From Aquitalea sp. LB_tupeE (GTDB lineage: Bacteria; Pseudomonadota; Gammaproteobacteria; Burkholderiales; Chromobacteriaceae), in contig NZ_JACAXB010000028.1 of the NCBI RefSeq assembly GCF_013391415.1, forward strand, positions 56,743 to 120,742: a DNA stretch of 64,000 bases, written 5' to 3'. Shown here piece by piece: positions 56,065 to 63,983 of the stretch (the first letter of the stretch is position 1; each line of letters begins with the position of its first letter). A program made the position numbers and the translations under genes. Under the pieces are notes generated by a model. The model was given only the letters and a program-made list of their open reading frames with translations. It was not told the origin of the DNA and did not search any database.

Positions 56065-57585
56065 ATGTATCAGCAAGCACTCGCCGCAATCAGCAAGAAA
56101 GTTCCGCTGAAGTCCCGCTACGAAAACTTCATCGGTGGCCGCTGGGTGGCCCCGGTACAAGGCCAGTACTTCACCAACATCAGCCCGATCGACGGCAAGC
56201 CGCTGTGTGACATTGCCCGCTCTAGCGCTGCCGATATCGAACTGGCGCTGGACGCCGCCCATGCCGCGGCCGACCGCTGGGGACGCACTGCACCGGCTGT
56301 GCGTGCCAATGTATTGCTGAAAATTGCCGATCGCCTGGAAGAATACCTGCCTTTCCTTGCGCTGGTGGAAACCCTGGACAACGGCAAACCCATCCGTGAA
56401 ACCAATGCCGCCGACTTGCCGCTGGCTGTCGACCACTTCCGCTATTTCGCCTCCTGCCTGCGTGCGCAGGAAGGTTCGCTGTCCGAACTGGACGACGACA
56501 CCGTGGCCTACCATTTCCACGAGCCGCTGGGTGTCGTGGGGCAGATCATTCCGTGGAACTTCCCGCTGCTGATGGCCGCCTGGAAGCTGGCCCCGGCACT
56601 GGCTGCCGGTAACTGTGTAGTGCTCAAGCCGGCCGAACAAACCCCGATGGCCATTCTGGTGCTCATGGAAGTGATTGCCGACCTGCTGCCGGACGGCGTG
56701 CTCAATGTGGTGAACGGCTTTGGTGTGGAAGCCGGCAAACCACTGGCCACCAACCCGCGTATTGCCAAAGTGGCCTTTACCGGCGAAACCGGCACCGGTC
56801 GGCTGATCATGCAGTACGCTGCTGAAAACATCATCCCGGTCACGCTGGAACTGGGTGGCAAGTCGCCCAATATCTTCTTCGAAGACATCATGCGCGAAGA
56901 CGACGACTTCTTCGACAAGGCACTGGAAGGCTTCGCCATGTTTGCCCTGAACCAGGGTGAAGTATGTACCTGCCCGTCGCGCGTGCTGGTGCAGGAGTCC
57001 ATCTACGATGCCTTCATGGAACGTGCCGTGGCCCGCGTACAGGCCATCAAGCAAGGCAACCCGCTGGACATGTCCACCATGATCGGTGCGCAGGCTTCGC
57101 GCGAGCAACTGGATAAGATTCTGTCCTACATCGATATCGGCCGGGCCGAAGGTGCTCAAGTGTTGACCGGCGGTGGTCAGGCCCATCTGGGCGGTGCACT
57201 GTCCGAGGGCTTCTATGTACAACCCACCATTCTGGCGGGCCATAACAAGATGCGTGTCTTCCAGGAAGAAATCTTTGGCCCGGTGGTTGCCGTGACTTCC
57301 TTCAAGGACAAGGAAGAAGCACTGCGCATTGCCAATGACAGCGCCTTTGGCCTGGGGGCCGGTGTGTGGACACGTGACGGCAATACCGCCTACCGCATGG
57401 GACGCGAGATCAAGGCTGGTCGTGTGTGGACCAACTGCTACCACCTCTACCCGGCACACGCTGCCTTTGGTGGTTACAAGAAATCCGGTATCGGTCGCGA
57501 AACCCACAAGATGATGCTCGATCACTACCAGCAAACCAAGAACCTGCTGGTGAGCTACAGCCCGAAAGCGCTGGGTTTCTTCTAA
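56065..57585 (+). CDS. exaC: NAD+-dependent aldehyde dehydrogenase (ExaC/AldB-like)
   Basis: 506 residues. ALDH motifs: [34 protein letters not shown] (NAD binding), [35 protein letters not shown] (general-base Glu) and [15 protein letters not shown] (Cys301), ending [34 protein letters not shown]. The GEVCTCPSR variant and C-terminus are those of acetaldehyde dehydrogenases ExaC/AldB. It oxidises acetaldehyde to acetate. It is followed by the DUF779 gene, a constant partner of this ALDH group, and preceded by the FIST-kinase pair. AGGAGG before ATG. Confidence 0.93.
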   Translation: MYQQALAAISKKVPLKSRYENFIGGRWVAPVQGQYFTNISPIDGKPLCDIARSSAADIELALDAAHAAADRWGRTAPAVRANVLLKIADRLEEYLPFLALVETLDNGKPIRETNAADLPLAVDHFRYFASCLRAQEGSLSELDDDTVAYHFHEPLGVVGQIIPWNFPLLMAAWKLAPALAAGNCVVLKPAEQTPMAILVLMEVIADLLPDGVLNVVNGFGVEAGKPLATNPRIAKVAFTGETGTGRLIMQYAAENIIPVTLELGGKSPNIFFEDIMREDDDFFDKALEGFAMFALNQGEVCTCPSRVLVQESIYDAFMERAVARVQAIKQGNPLDMSTMIGAQASREQLDKILSYIDIGRAEGAQVLTGGGQAHLGGALSEGFYVQPTILAGHNKMRVFQEEIFGPVVAVTSFKDKEEALRIANDSAFGLGAGVWTRDGNTAYRMGREIKAGRVWTNCYHLYPAHAAFGGYKKSGIGRETHKMMLDHYQQTKNLLVSYSPKALGFF

Positions 57586-57772
57586 GCAAGCGGCAGGTTT
57601 CCTCCGCTGAGGCGACAGTGTGGTGCTTCTTGCCGCGCCATCGCTTTCCTGGCAGTCCATTCCATGGTCATCACCTGCGGCAGGTGGTGACCGTGTGCAA
57701 GCAGCGGTCCTCCTTGGGGGTGGCGCGAGCCGCTCTCGCTTTGGCGCCGCCGGTTTTTCGCAAAGGGGTGAC

Positions 57773-58147
57773 ATGATTTCCCGCGTCAACATGACAGAGC
57801 GTGCTGCGGAACTATTGTCGGTGTTGTGCCAACGCCATGGTTCCTTGCTGTTCCATCAGTCTGGTGGGTGTTGTGATGGCAGTGCGCCACTGTGTTTTAC
57901 CCAGCAGGAATTCCGTGTTGGCGATCATGACATTCTATTGGGAGAAATCGGCGGCTGCCCTTTTTATATCAGCGAATTCTTGTACGCTTACTGGTATAAC
58001 TGTCAACTCACCATCGATGCCTTGCCCGGACGCAGCAGCAGCTTTTCGCTGGAGGGCAGCGAAGGCATGCGCTTTGTCACCTTGTCGCGTTTGTTCAGTG
58101 ACGAAGAACTGGCAGAACTCGCCAAGCAATCAAATCAGCCTGACTGA
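57773..58147 (+). CDS. DUF779 protein, partner of aldehyde dehydrogenase
   Basis: 124 residues from ATG 57773 (AAAGGGG ribosome-binding site). MTERAAELLSVLCQRHGSLLFHQSGGCCDGSAPLCFTQQEFRVGDHDILLGEIGGCPFYISEFLYAYWYNCQLTIDALPGRSSSFSLEG fits DUF779, with the conserved HQSGGCCDGSxP cysteine pair. The family is commonly encoded next to ExaC/AldB-type aldehyde dehydrogenases; its biochemical role is unknown, and a metal or cofactor function is possible. Ends at a strong terminator. Confidence 0.92.
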   Translation: MISRVNMTERAAELLSVLCQRHGSLLFHQSGGCCDGSAPLCFTQQEFRVGDHDILLGEIGGCPFYISEFLYAYWYNCQLTIDALPGRSSSFSLEGSEGMRFVTLSRLFSDEELAELAKQSNQPD

Positions 58148-58196
58148 TGGCAGATCCTGGGTTTGCCATACTCAGACGCGGACTTGTAAATAAAGT

Positions 58197-58221
58197 AAAA
58201 CCCCCATAAAGGGGGGGTTTT
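58197..58221 (+). terminator. Terminator after DUF779 gene
   Basis: AAAACCCCC/GGGGGTTTT stem with a 7-nt loop, 49 bp after the stop; the symmetrical A/T flanks may also serve the convergent small gene. Confidence 0.8.
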
Positions 58222-58280
58222 CATTTCCGGCCAGGAAAAATCCTTTACCGGTCTTGTCTGCCATTAAAATGACCGCAGTT

Positions 58281-58532
58281 TCACGAGGCATCCAGATAGT
58301 CGTAGCCGGCCCAGTCCAGCGCATAACCGCTGCCCTGCCGTTTCAGATGGACGGGTTTGAGCAGGCCATGTTGCTGCATGTAGCGCAGGTGTTCCTGAAT
58401 GATGCTTTCGTTGACCTCATTTCCCATCTCACGCCGGATGGCGGTCATGATCTGCTGTTCATCCAGATACTGCACCTGTCGTGTGCGCAAGATGCGCAAG
58501 ATCCGGAAAATCAATAATTCGTTGCGAGGCAT
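58281..58532 (-). CDS. Small protein with winged-helix-like sequence
   Basis: 83 residues. The pattern LLIFRILRILRTRQVQYLDEQQIMTAIRREMGNEVNESIIQEHLRYMQQHGLLKP followed by a beta-hairpin-like VHLKRQGSGYALDWAGYDYLDAS looks like a compact winged helix (helices, then the wing). No named family is recognised and no ribosome-binding site is obvious at the ATG. It lies convergent to DUF779 and divergent from the DUF1289 gene. Confidence 0.6.
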   Translation of the reverse strand: MPRNELLIFRILRILRTRQVQYLDEQQIMTAIRREMGNEVNESIIQEHLRYMQQHGLLKPVHLKRQGSGYALDWAGYDYLDAS

Positions 58533-58628
58533 TGGCGTATATCATGTTGCAGCGATCTTTCATTTATCTGACATTTTTATTGCCTTCGTCAAGAAAGATG
58601 ACGGAAATGTTTCAATCAGGAGTATTCA

Positions 58629-59021
58629 ATGGCAACACAGCGACCCGATTCCCCATGCATTGCACGTTGCACAACCGCAGTTGGTGACAATGTTTGCCGA
58701 GGATGTGGCCGTAGCTTTGCCGAAATTTCCAACTGGTGTTTCATGGACGGCACCGAGCGCGAGCAGGTATGGCAAACCCTGCCTCAGCGGATGCCCTTGC
58801 TGGAAATTGCCGAGCGTCTGGGGGTGTTGCTGGACTTGCAAGTACAGGATGGCCTGGAGTGGGGCGTATTACGTCTGGATGGCCGAACCCTGATGCTGCG
58901 TCTGAACGCAGGGCAATTGGCGCTGCGCTTGCCGGATGGTCGGGGGCTGCCTATTGGTCTGGAGCAAGGCTTGGATGGAGTATTGGCGCAACTTTCCCAA
59001 TATATTGCATTAGCGAATTAG
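58629..59021 (+). CDS. DUF1289 domain protein
   Basis: 130 residues. The N-terminal ~45 residues are a DUF1289 cysteine motif: DSPCIARCTTAVGDNVCRGCGRSFAEISNWCFMDG (C-x3-C-x8-C-x2-C), probably a small metal-binding fold. The remaining ~85 residues (LLEIAERLGVLLDLQVQDGLEWGVLRLDGRTLMLRLNAGQLALRLPDG) are an unassigned beta-rich extension. AGGAG before ATG. It precedes a methyltransferase gene by 21 bp, so the two are likely co-transcribed. Function unknown. Confidence 0.82.
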   Translation: MATQRPDSPCIARCTTAVGDNVCRGCGRSFAEISNWCFMDGTEREQVWQTLPQRMPLLEIAERLGVLLDLQVQDGLEWGVLRLDGRTLMLRLNAGQLALRLPDGRGLPIGLEQGLDGVLAQLSQYIALAN

Positions 59022-59042
59022 CATAAAAAGGAAGACTAACTG

Positions 59043-59633
59043 ATGGCACAGGATAGCTCTCTGCCTGCATTTTGGGATCAACGCTATGAACAAGGCGTGA
59101 CACCATGGGAGGGCGCAGCGGGCGATACGCAGATGCAGCAGTTTTTTGCCCGCTTGGCACCTGACAGCAAGGTACTGTTGCCTGGCTGTGGCAGTGCGGT
59201 CGATGTTCCCTGGCTGCTGTCGGCCGGCATGCGGGTGGATGCCATTGATTTCAGCCACGAGGCGGTCAAGCGTGCGCGTCAGGCTTTGCAGGGAAGTTCG
59301 GCCCGGTTGTGGCAGGCCGATTTTTTTGCTTTGCAGGCTGATGCCCATTATGACGCCATTTTCGAGCGCGCCTTCTTGTGTGCCTTGCCACCTAGGCTGT
59401 GGGAGAGCTATACCCATAAGGTTAGTCAGCTGCTGCGTCCCGGTGGTTTTCTGGCGGGTGTGTTTTTCCTGGCGGACAAGCCCAAGGGGCCACCCTATGG
59501 CACCAGCCTGGCAGAATTGCACCAGCGGCTGGATCCAGCGTTCAGCTTGCTAAGCTGCCAGCCCGTAGCGGCAGCAATACCGGTTTTTGCCGGACAAGAG
59601 TACTGGATGGTGTGGCAGCGTTTGGCTGATTGA
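59043..59633 (+). CDS. Class I SAM methyltransferase, TPMT family
   Basis: 196 residues. MAQDSSLPAFWDQRYEQGVTPWEGA is the thiopurine methyltransferase-family start, followed by SAM motif I KVLLPGCGSAVDVPWLLSAGMRVDAIDFS, then LWQADFFAL, YDAIFERAFLCALPPRLWESYTHKVSQLLRPGGFLAGVFFL and KGPPYGTSLAEL. TPMT-like bacterial enzymes methylate thiol, selenium or tellurium compounds or halides; the substrate is not evident here. AAGGAAG ribosome-binding site. Second gene of a pair with the DUF1289 gene. Confidence 0.9.
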   Translation: MAQDSSLPAFWDQRYEQGVTPWEGAAGDTQMQQFFARLAPDSKVLLPGCGSAVDVPWLLSAGMRVDAIDFSHEAVKRARQALQGSSARLWQADFFALQADAHYDAIFERAFLCALPPRLWESYTHKVSQLLRPGGFLAGVFFLADKPKGPPYGTSLAELHQRLDPAFSLLSCQPVAAAIPVFAGQEYWMVWQRLAD

Positions 59634-59824
59634 ATTTACGCGCCGCTGGATTCATCAGTTTTTGTATTGATAGTTTTCAATTTTTTTTGTGTAGATGGTA
59701 ATGATTCTTGATTGGTGTCAGGTTTATCCTAAATTTGATTGGTTAATTCACTAAATTAAGGTAAAAATGTAGCGCCCGCTTTAAACATATAACAAGCAAT
59801 AGCAGCAGGTTGTAAGGAGAGAGC

Positions 59825-61648
59825 ATGGAGTGGTTCTGGCGCGTCTATACCCTGATCGAGAAAACATTTTTCTTTACCCTGACCCGGAAACTGTGCAGTT
59901 TCTTTTTTCTGAGTCTGTTTCAGCTGATCATGGTGGTTTACGTCTATCTGGTGCTAACTGGCATTCGCGGTCAGTTGGCCGGTTCCGGTATCAATGCGGC
60001 CAGTCTGGCGCAGATACAATCCAGTATTGATGGCGCCATTTTCTGGTCATCGGCATTGTGGCTGGCTGGCTTTGTCTTCATCAGTTTCATGGTCTGGTAT
60101 TTGCGCTACCTGATTGTGCGTCCGCTCAAGATGATTATCGGAATTTTCAATGAGATAGGCGCCGGAGAGGGTGATTTATCACGGGACATTCCTACCGTCA
60201 CGCATGACGAAATCCGCGAAGTTTCGATCTCCTATAACCGCTTCCAACTGAAAATGCGCGAAATCATCAGCAATGTGCGCCTGATGACGGTACGTATTGC
60301 CATGGATTCGGCACGAACCCGCAAGAATGTCAGTGAATCGCTGGGCAGTGCGGTGCGACAGGATGAGTTCGCCACCAGGGTGCGCGATGCCAGCGACCAG
60401 ACGACTTCTGGCATCAATCAGGTGACTGGCCAGACGCAATCTATCTCGGCCTCTACCTTGTCCAATCTGGACGTGGCACGCGAGTCGTATGACGAACTGA
60501 AAACTGTGGCCGACCGTATTTTTGACATCAGCCAGAAGGTGGGACATTTCAACCAGACGGTTGAAGATCTGAGTCAGCGCTCGGCCAGTATCAAAACCAT
60601 TGTTGATCTGATCAAGGATATTTCCGATCAAACCAATCTGCTGGCACTGAATGCCGCCATCGAAGCGGCACGTGCAGGTGAAACCGGCCGTGGTTTTGCT
60701 GTTGTAGCAGATGAAGTGCGCAAGCTGGCAGAGAAGGTCAAAAATGCCACTGACGAAATCTCCAGCAATATTGATGGCATGCTGGGCCTGGTTTCCGATA
60801 CCCAGGTTGAAACCAATGAAATCACCACGGGCACGCATCAGGCACGCGAAGTGGTATCGCGCGCCTCACAGCACTTTGGCCGCATGATGGGAGATTTCGA
60901 AGCCACGGCCAGCAGTCTCACCCAGATTGCCGGCACCATGGAAGACTTTGCTGAAACCAACCGGCAGGTCAATCGCCATGTATCCGAGATTCATGGTCTG
61001 GGCCAGTTGGTGACAGAGCGCTTGAACCATACCGAGCATGTGGCAGATGAACTGTCCGGCGTGGCAGAACAAGTGCAGGAAATGGTATCGCGTTTCATTA
61101 TTGGCGAAGGCGAGTTCGACCGCATGATCAGCTTGGCACGCAAGCAGCGCGATGTGTTGCAGGACATTCTGCAGCAACAGCTGAAGGACGGTGTGGATGT
61201 ATTCGACAAACGTTATCAGCAAATTCCTGGCAGCAAGCCGCCCAAATACCACACGGCCTATGATGAAAAACTGGCCAGCCTGGTGCAGCCCCATTACGAC
61301 GCTTTGGTACGGGATGTGGTCGGCGGGCGTTTTTGCTTGCTGGTGGATGGCAATGGTTACGCCCCGACGCATAACAGCTGGTATAGCCAGGCCATGACGG
61401 GTGATACAGAAAAAGACCTGATCAACAGCCGTGACAAACGGATTTTCTCGGACCCAGCAGGATTGAAGTCGGCGCATAACACCCAGCCCTTCCTGCTGCA
61501 TACCTATATGCGTGATACTGGTGAAATCCTGTCCGAGCTGACCCTGCCGGTTTACCTGGATGGACGTCACTGGGGTGCGTTGCGACTGGGGTTTGACCCC
61601 AGCAGCTTGCTGGAGGCTGCTGGGTTGAAGAACAAGAACAAACGCTGA
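59825..61648 (+). CDS. Methyl-accepting chemotaxis protein with C-terminal cytoplasmic sensor domain
   Basis: 607 residues. Two TM segments close together (about 22-47 and 71-96) leave only some 24 periplasmic residues, so there is no extracytoplasmic ligand domain. HAMP follows (VRPLKMIIGIFNEIGAGEGDLSRDIP). The signalling coiled coil has the hairpin tip IVDLIKDISDQTNLLALNAAIEAARAGETGRGFAVVADEVRKLAEK. After the coiled coil, residues ~460-600 form a separate domain (YDALVRDVVGGRFCLLVDGNGYAPTHNSWYSQAMTGDTEKDLINSRDKRIF... LSELTLPVYLDGRHWGALRLGFD) with Cache/PAS-like sequence. It lacks the CheR-docking pentapeptide. GGAGAG before ATG. Confidence 0.92.
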   Translation: MEWFWRVYTLIEKTFFFTLTRKLCSFFFLSLFQLIMVVYVYLVLTGIRGQLAGSGINAASLAQIQSSIDGAIFWSSALWLAGFVFISFMVWYLRYLIVRPLKMIIGIFNEIGAGEGDLSRDIPTVTHDEIREVSISYNRFQLKMREIISNVRLMTVRIAMDSARTRKNVSESLGSAVRQDEFATRVRDASDQTTSGINQVTGQTQSISASTLSNLDVARESYDELKTVADRIFDISQKVGHFNQTVEDLSQRSASIKTIVDLIKDISDQTNLLALNAAIEAARAGETGRGFAVVADEVRKLAEKVKNATDEISSNIDGMLGLVSDTQVETNEITTGTHQAREVVSRASQHFGRMMGDFEATASSLTQIAGTMEDFAETNRQVNRHVSEIHGLGQLVTERLNHTEHVADELSGVAEQVQEMVSRFIIGEGEFDRMISLARKQRDVLQDILQQQLKDGVDVFDKRYQQIPGSKPPKYHTAYDEKLASLVQPHYDALVRDVVGGRFCLLVDGNGYAPTHNSWYSQAMTGDTEKDLINSRDKRIFSDPAGLKSAHNTQPFLLHTYMRDTGEILSELTLPVYLDGRHWGALRLGFDPSSLLEAAGLKNKNKR

Positions 61649-61674
61649 GTCAGCATCAGCGAACAGCAGGAAAT

Positions 61675-61702
61675 AAAAGAGGCCCATAAGGGCCTCTTTT
61701 TA
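61675..61702. terminator. Bidirectional terminator between the MCP gene and mscL
   Basis: AAAAGAGGCCC/GGGCCTCTTTT, perfect 11-bp stem with a 4-nt loop. Confidence 0.88.
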
Positions 61703-61724
61703 GTTTGACTACCAATGCGTGTCA

Positions 61725-62186
61725 TCAGTCCAGCTGTGATGTGCAGCAGGGGCAACGGCTAGCCTTCAGAGGCACGCTGGACAGGCAGTAGCGGCATTCC
61801 TTGGTGGCAGGAGCGGCCGGAGCCTCTGCCGGTGCTTCGCGCTTGAGCCTGTTGATTGCCTTGACCAGCATGAAGATGGCGAAAGCGACAATGGTAAAGC
61901 TGACCAGGGAGTTGATGAACAAGCCGATATTCATGGTGACGGCACCAGCCTGCTTAGCCGCGGCTACCGAGGCATAAGGCCCGGCTTGTTTGACGCCTTC
62001 CTTGAGAACCAGGAAGAGGTTGGCAAAATCCACGTTACCAACCAATAGCCCGATAGGCGGCATGATTACGTCATCAACCAGCGATTTGACGATGGAACCA
62101 AAAGCGCCACCAATTACCACGCCGACTGCCAGATCGATAACATTGCCTTTAACGGCAAATTCCTTGAATTCCTTCAGAATGGACAT
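61725..62186 (-). CDS. mscL: Large-conductance mechanosensitive channel MscL with zinc-ribbon tail
   Basis: 153 residues. [50 protein letters not shown] is the MscL N-helix and TM1; TM2 is [25 protein letters not shown]. The first ~120 residues are normal MscL; an Ala/Pro linker then leads to CRYC...CPCC, a CxxC-x11-CxxC zinc-ribbon-like end facing the cytoplasm. MscL opens under membrane tension to release solutes in osmotic downshock. AAAGGA before ATG. Confidence 0.96.
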   Translation of the reverse strand: MSILKEFKEFAVKGNVIDLAVGVVIGGAFGSIVKSLVDDVIMPPIGLLVGNVDFANLFLVLKEGVKQAGPYASVAAAKQAGAVTMNIGLFINSLVSFTIVAFAIFMLVKAINRLKREAPAEAPAAPATKECRYCLSSVPLKASRCPCCTSQLD

Positions 62187-62654
62187 GGCTGATCCTTTGA
62201 TTTTTGTTTAATACAGTGTTAAGCAAACACTAGTTTAGCACGAATATGCTGATATGTTGCGTGACCAACATGCAGCTGCCAGATGCTTTGAAAACCCAGC
62301 TTAATTTACCTGATTCCTTGGCAAGGAATGTGGCCTGTGTTGCTGGCATCCAGCTGTATGGATCTGTTCCGGGTATTTTGTTGTTGTATTGCCGATTTCT
62401 GCTGTCGGTGATGACTGGTGCTTTCCGCTGGACATGCATTCTAAAACAGCAGGCTGCTTGCGGGTGTTGTCTTGGTGGACGGAGGTTCGAGAGCGGGGAG
62501 AGTGCCAAGCGGAGAGGCGTGTAATGCAGAATCTTCAGCAAGCCGTGCAGCGGTACAGCAAAGTGGCAGAAAATGGATGCGGGCTGCAAACAGCAGTAAA
62601 AAAGGAGATAAACAAAAAGCCCACCGTGTAGGTGGGCTAAGTGCTTGAATCTAG
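62187..62654. other. 468-bp intergenic region between mscL and the tRNA-Asn remnant
   Basis: No supported gene. ORFs on both strands here (for example 62246-62524 plus, 62230-62745 minus) lack ribosome-binding sites or family sequence, and the minus one overlaps the tRNA fragment. The only clear element is the terminator at 62618-62638. Confidence 0.5.
62618..62638 (-). terminator. Terminator of the former tRNA-Asn gene
   Basis: AGCCCACC/GGTGGGCT stem with a 5-nt loop; on the minus strand it is followed by TTTTTG. It lies 17 bp past the CCA end of the tRNA fragment, as expected for the original tRNA transcription unit. Confidence 0.75.
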
Positions 62655-62702
62655 TGGCTCCCCGAGCAGGGCTCGAACCTGCGACCTGCGGATTAACAGT
62701 CC
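62655..62702 (-). other. Attachment-site copy: 3' 48 bp of tRNA-Asn (anticodon GTT)
   Basis: The minus strand reads GGACTGTTAATCC (anticodon arm, GTT), the variable loop, T-arm GCAGG-TTCGAGC-CCTGC, the 3' acceptor strand TCGGGGA, G73 and CCA. The 5' half (acceptor TCCCCGA, D-arm) is missing and is replaced by unrelated sequence. This is the classic footprint of a tyrosine-recombinase element inserted at a tRNA 3' end; the complete tRNA should lie at the other end, beyond the window. Confidence 0.8.
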
Positions 62703-62808
62703 ATTTAACGGGCCTTGCCCAGACTGAAACTCCATCGAAAAGCAAATAAAAATCAGTAACTTAACCTACCTACACTTCCTGCGACTTACCGCCATCTACC
62801 TCACTAAG

Positions 62809-62826
62809 TGCTGCAAAATTGCAGCA
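62809..62826. repeat. 18-bp near-junction palindrome
   Basis: TGCTGCAA-AA-TTGCAGCA, perfect 8-2-8 inverted repeat, between the tRNA fragment and the AlpA-like gene; possible recombination or operator site. Confidence 0.5.
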
Positions 62827-62900
62827 ACGCAAAGTCATTTTAGGCAATGCAGCCTTGCTTCGCAATAGAACAAATGCATTAAAAATCCAGGTTTCACACT

Positions 62901-62914
62901 GTATAGCGCTATAC
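62901..62914. repeat. 14-bp palindrome upstream of the AlpA-like gene
   Basis: GTATAGC/GCTATAC, perfect, 38 bp before the ATG at 62952; a plausible autoregulatory operator. Confidence 0.5.
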
Positions 62915-62951
62915 GGAGTGCTGGCAGGTGCCAGCTTGACCGGATACCCTC

Positions 62952-63233
62952 ATGACATTCCCTTTGCTAACCCCAGCCGAGCTTGCCCAACTTATAGGTC
63001 TGTCTCTGCAAACTATCTATAACCGTCGTAATAATGGTGGGTCTCTACCACCTGCGATTATGCTTGGCCGGCAAGTACGTTTCCGTCAGGAGGACGTGGA
63101 TACTTGGTTGCAAGAGCAGTATGAACACATCTCCGGTGAGCAAAATCCAAGCATGCTTCCGCCCAATGTTCCTGCTAAACGTGGTCGGCCGACCAAAGAA
63201 GAGCAAGTTCGCAAGCGCCGCGAGTCAATCTGA
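62952..63233 (+). CDS. AlpA/excisionase-type helix-turn-helix protein
   Basis: 93 residues. FPLLTPAELAQLIGLSLQTIYNRRNNGGSLPPAIMLGRQVRFRQEDVDTWLQEQ is a MerR-like excisionase/AlpA DNA-binding fold (HTH, then LGRQVRFRxEDVxxWL). A basic tail, PAKRGRPTKEEQVRKRRESI, contains an AT-hook-like RGRP. Such proteins direct excision or activate integrase genes in islands. It sits near the att fragment, which supports the mobile-element reading. The ribosome-binding site is weak (GGA). Confidence 0.82.
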   Translation: MTFPLLTPAELAQLIGLSLQTIYNRRNNGGSLPPAIMLGRQVRFRQEDVDTWLQEQYEHISGEQNPSMLPPNVPAKRGRPTKEEQVRKRRESI

Positions 63234-63461
63234 TTACAAGAAGAAAGGCTGACTACTGGTAAGAATAAATTACCGTCACTCGGTCTGAAAACCTATCGAC
63301 AACTCCTTCAGTATAGGCAGCGTTATTGCACAGTTGATTTGGTAAGAGACAAACCAGCAGCTCCCCCTGCTAAGTGGCTGCTCAGAGAACGGATGAATAC
63401 GGAACAGCGTATCCACACAGGTTTGACCGACACGTCGTCGCGCATGAATCAAGCCAAACTA

Positions 63462-63983
63462 TTACAGCACCAGCCGCTCCCCATGACTCACCTTCTGCAC
63501 ATAAAACAGGTGCGGCAGCGGGCCATCGTATCCACGCTGTAGCGCAGCCTGGCATAGCGCCCACGACTGGGTTCGTATGCCATGAAAGCCAGGCTGCCTT
63601 GCGATGCGCTCCAGCGTTTCCGTTATCGCGGCAGTGTTTTTCCGATTCGCCTGCATGGCAATCATGGCATGCAGTTCTTCGATTTCCTGTTTTGACCGTC
63701 GCCATGTCCACGCGGCCCGGCCTCGGCTGGGTTGACGTACCAGTTCATACCCAAGCCATTTCAAGTACGGTTTATCTCCGACATCCTGCAAGGTTTCCTG
63801 CTCGAGTCCTTCCCCATCTGTTGCCAGCAGTAGCCACTCCACTTTTTCTGCAGCCAAGGGCCAATACATGACCAACACGGTATTAGCCAGCCCTTTCCCC
63901 TTACGCGTCAGTCGTTGGGCTGGCGAGCAGCCAATCCCGTACAGAGTATGAAATTTCTTCGCCATGGCTTCGGCTTTGCTCAC
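63462..63983 (-). CDS. Island-encoded protein of unknown function (5' end uncertain)
   Basis: 173 residues from GTG 63983; ATG 63965 is an alternative, and the frame stays open to the right edge, so the gene may be longer. Visible segments: KKFHTLYGIGCSPAQRLTRKGKGLANTVLVMYWPLAAEKVEWLLLATDGEG, DKPYLKWLGYELVRQPSRGRAAWTWRRSKQEIEELHAMIAMQANRKN. Rich in Trp, Arg and Gln; no TM or signal. No family was recognised. The plus-strand ORF over the same DNA is less protein-like (rich in His/Pro/Ala). Confidence 0.62.
   Translation of the reverse strand: MSKAEAMAKKFHTLYGIGCSPAQRLTRKGKGLANTVLVMYWPLAAEKVEWLLLATDGEGLEQETLQDVGDKPYLKWLGYELVRQPSRGRAAWTWRRSKQEIEELHAMIAMQANRKNTAAITETLERIARQPGFHGIRTQSWALCQAALQRGYDGPLPHLFYVQKVSHGERLVL

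Noticed and set aside
55300..57792. 830-residue minus-strand open frame antisense to the kinase and exaC
   Set aside because: It is the complement of two well-supported genes in a GC-rich genome, lacks family sequence and has a His/Gln/Gly-rich shadow composition.
62230..62745. 171-residue minus-strand open frame across the tRNA-Asn fragment
   Set aside because: It runs through the tRNA remnant and its terminator; the segment GSSPARGATRF is translated tRNA T-arm sequence, not protein.
63374..63871. 165-residue plus-strand open frame in the island
   Set aside because: Low-complexity His/Pro/Ala composition and no ribosome-binding site; the minus-strand frame is more protein-like.
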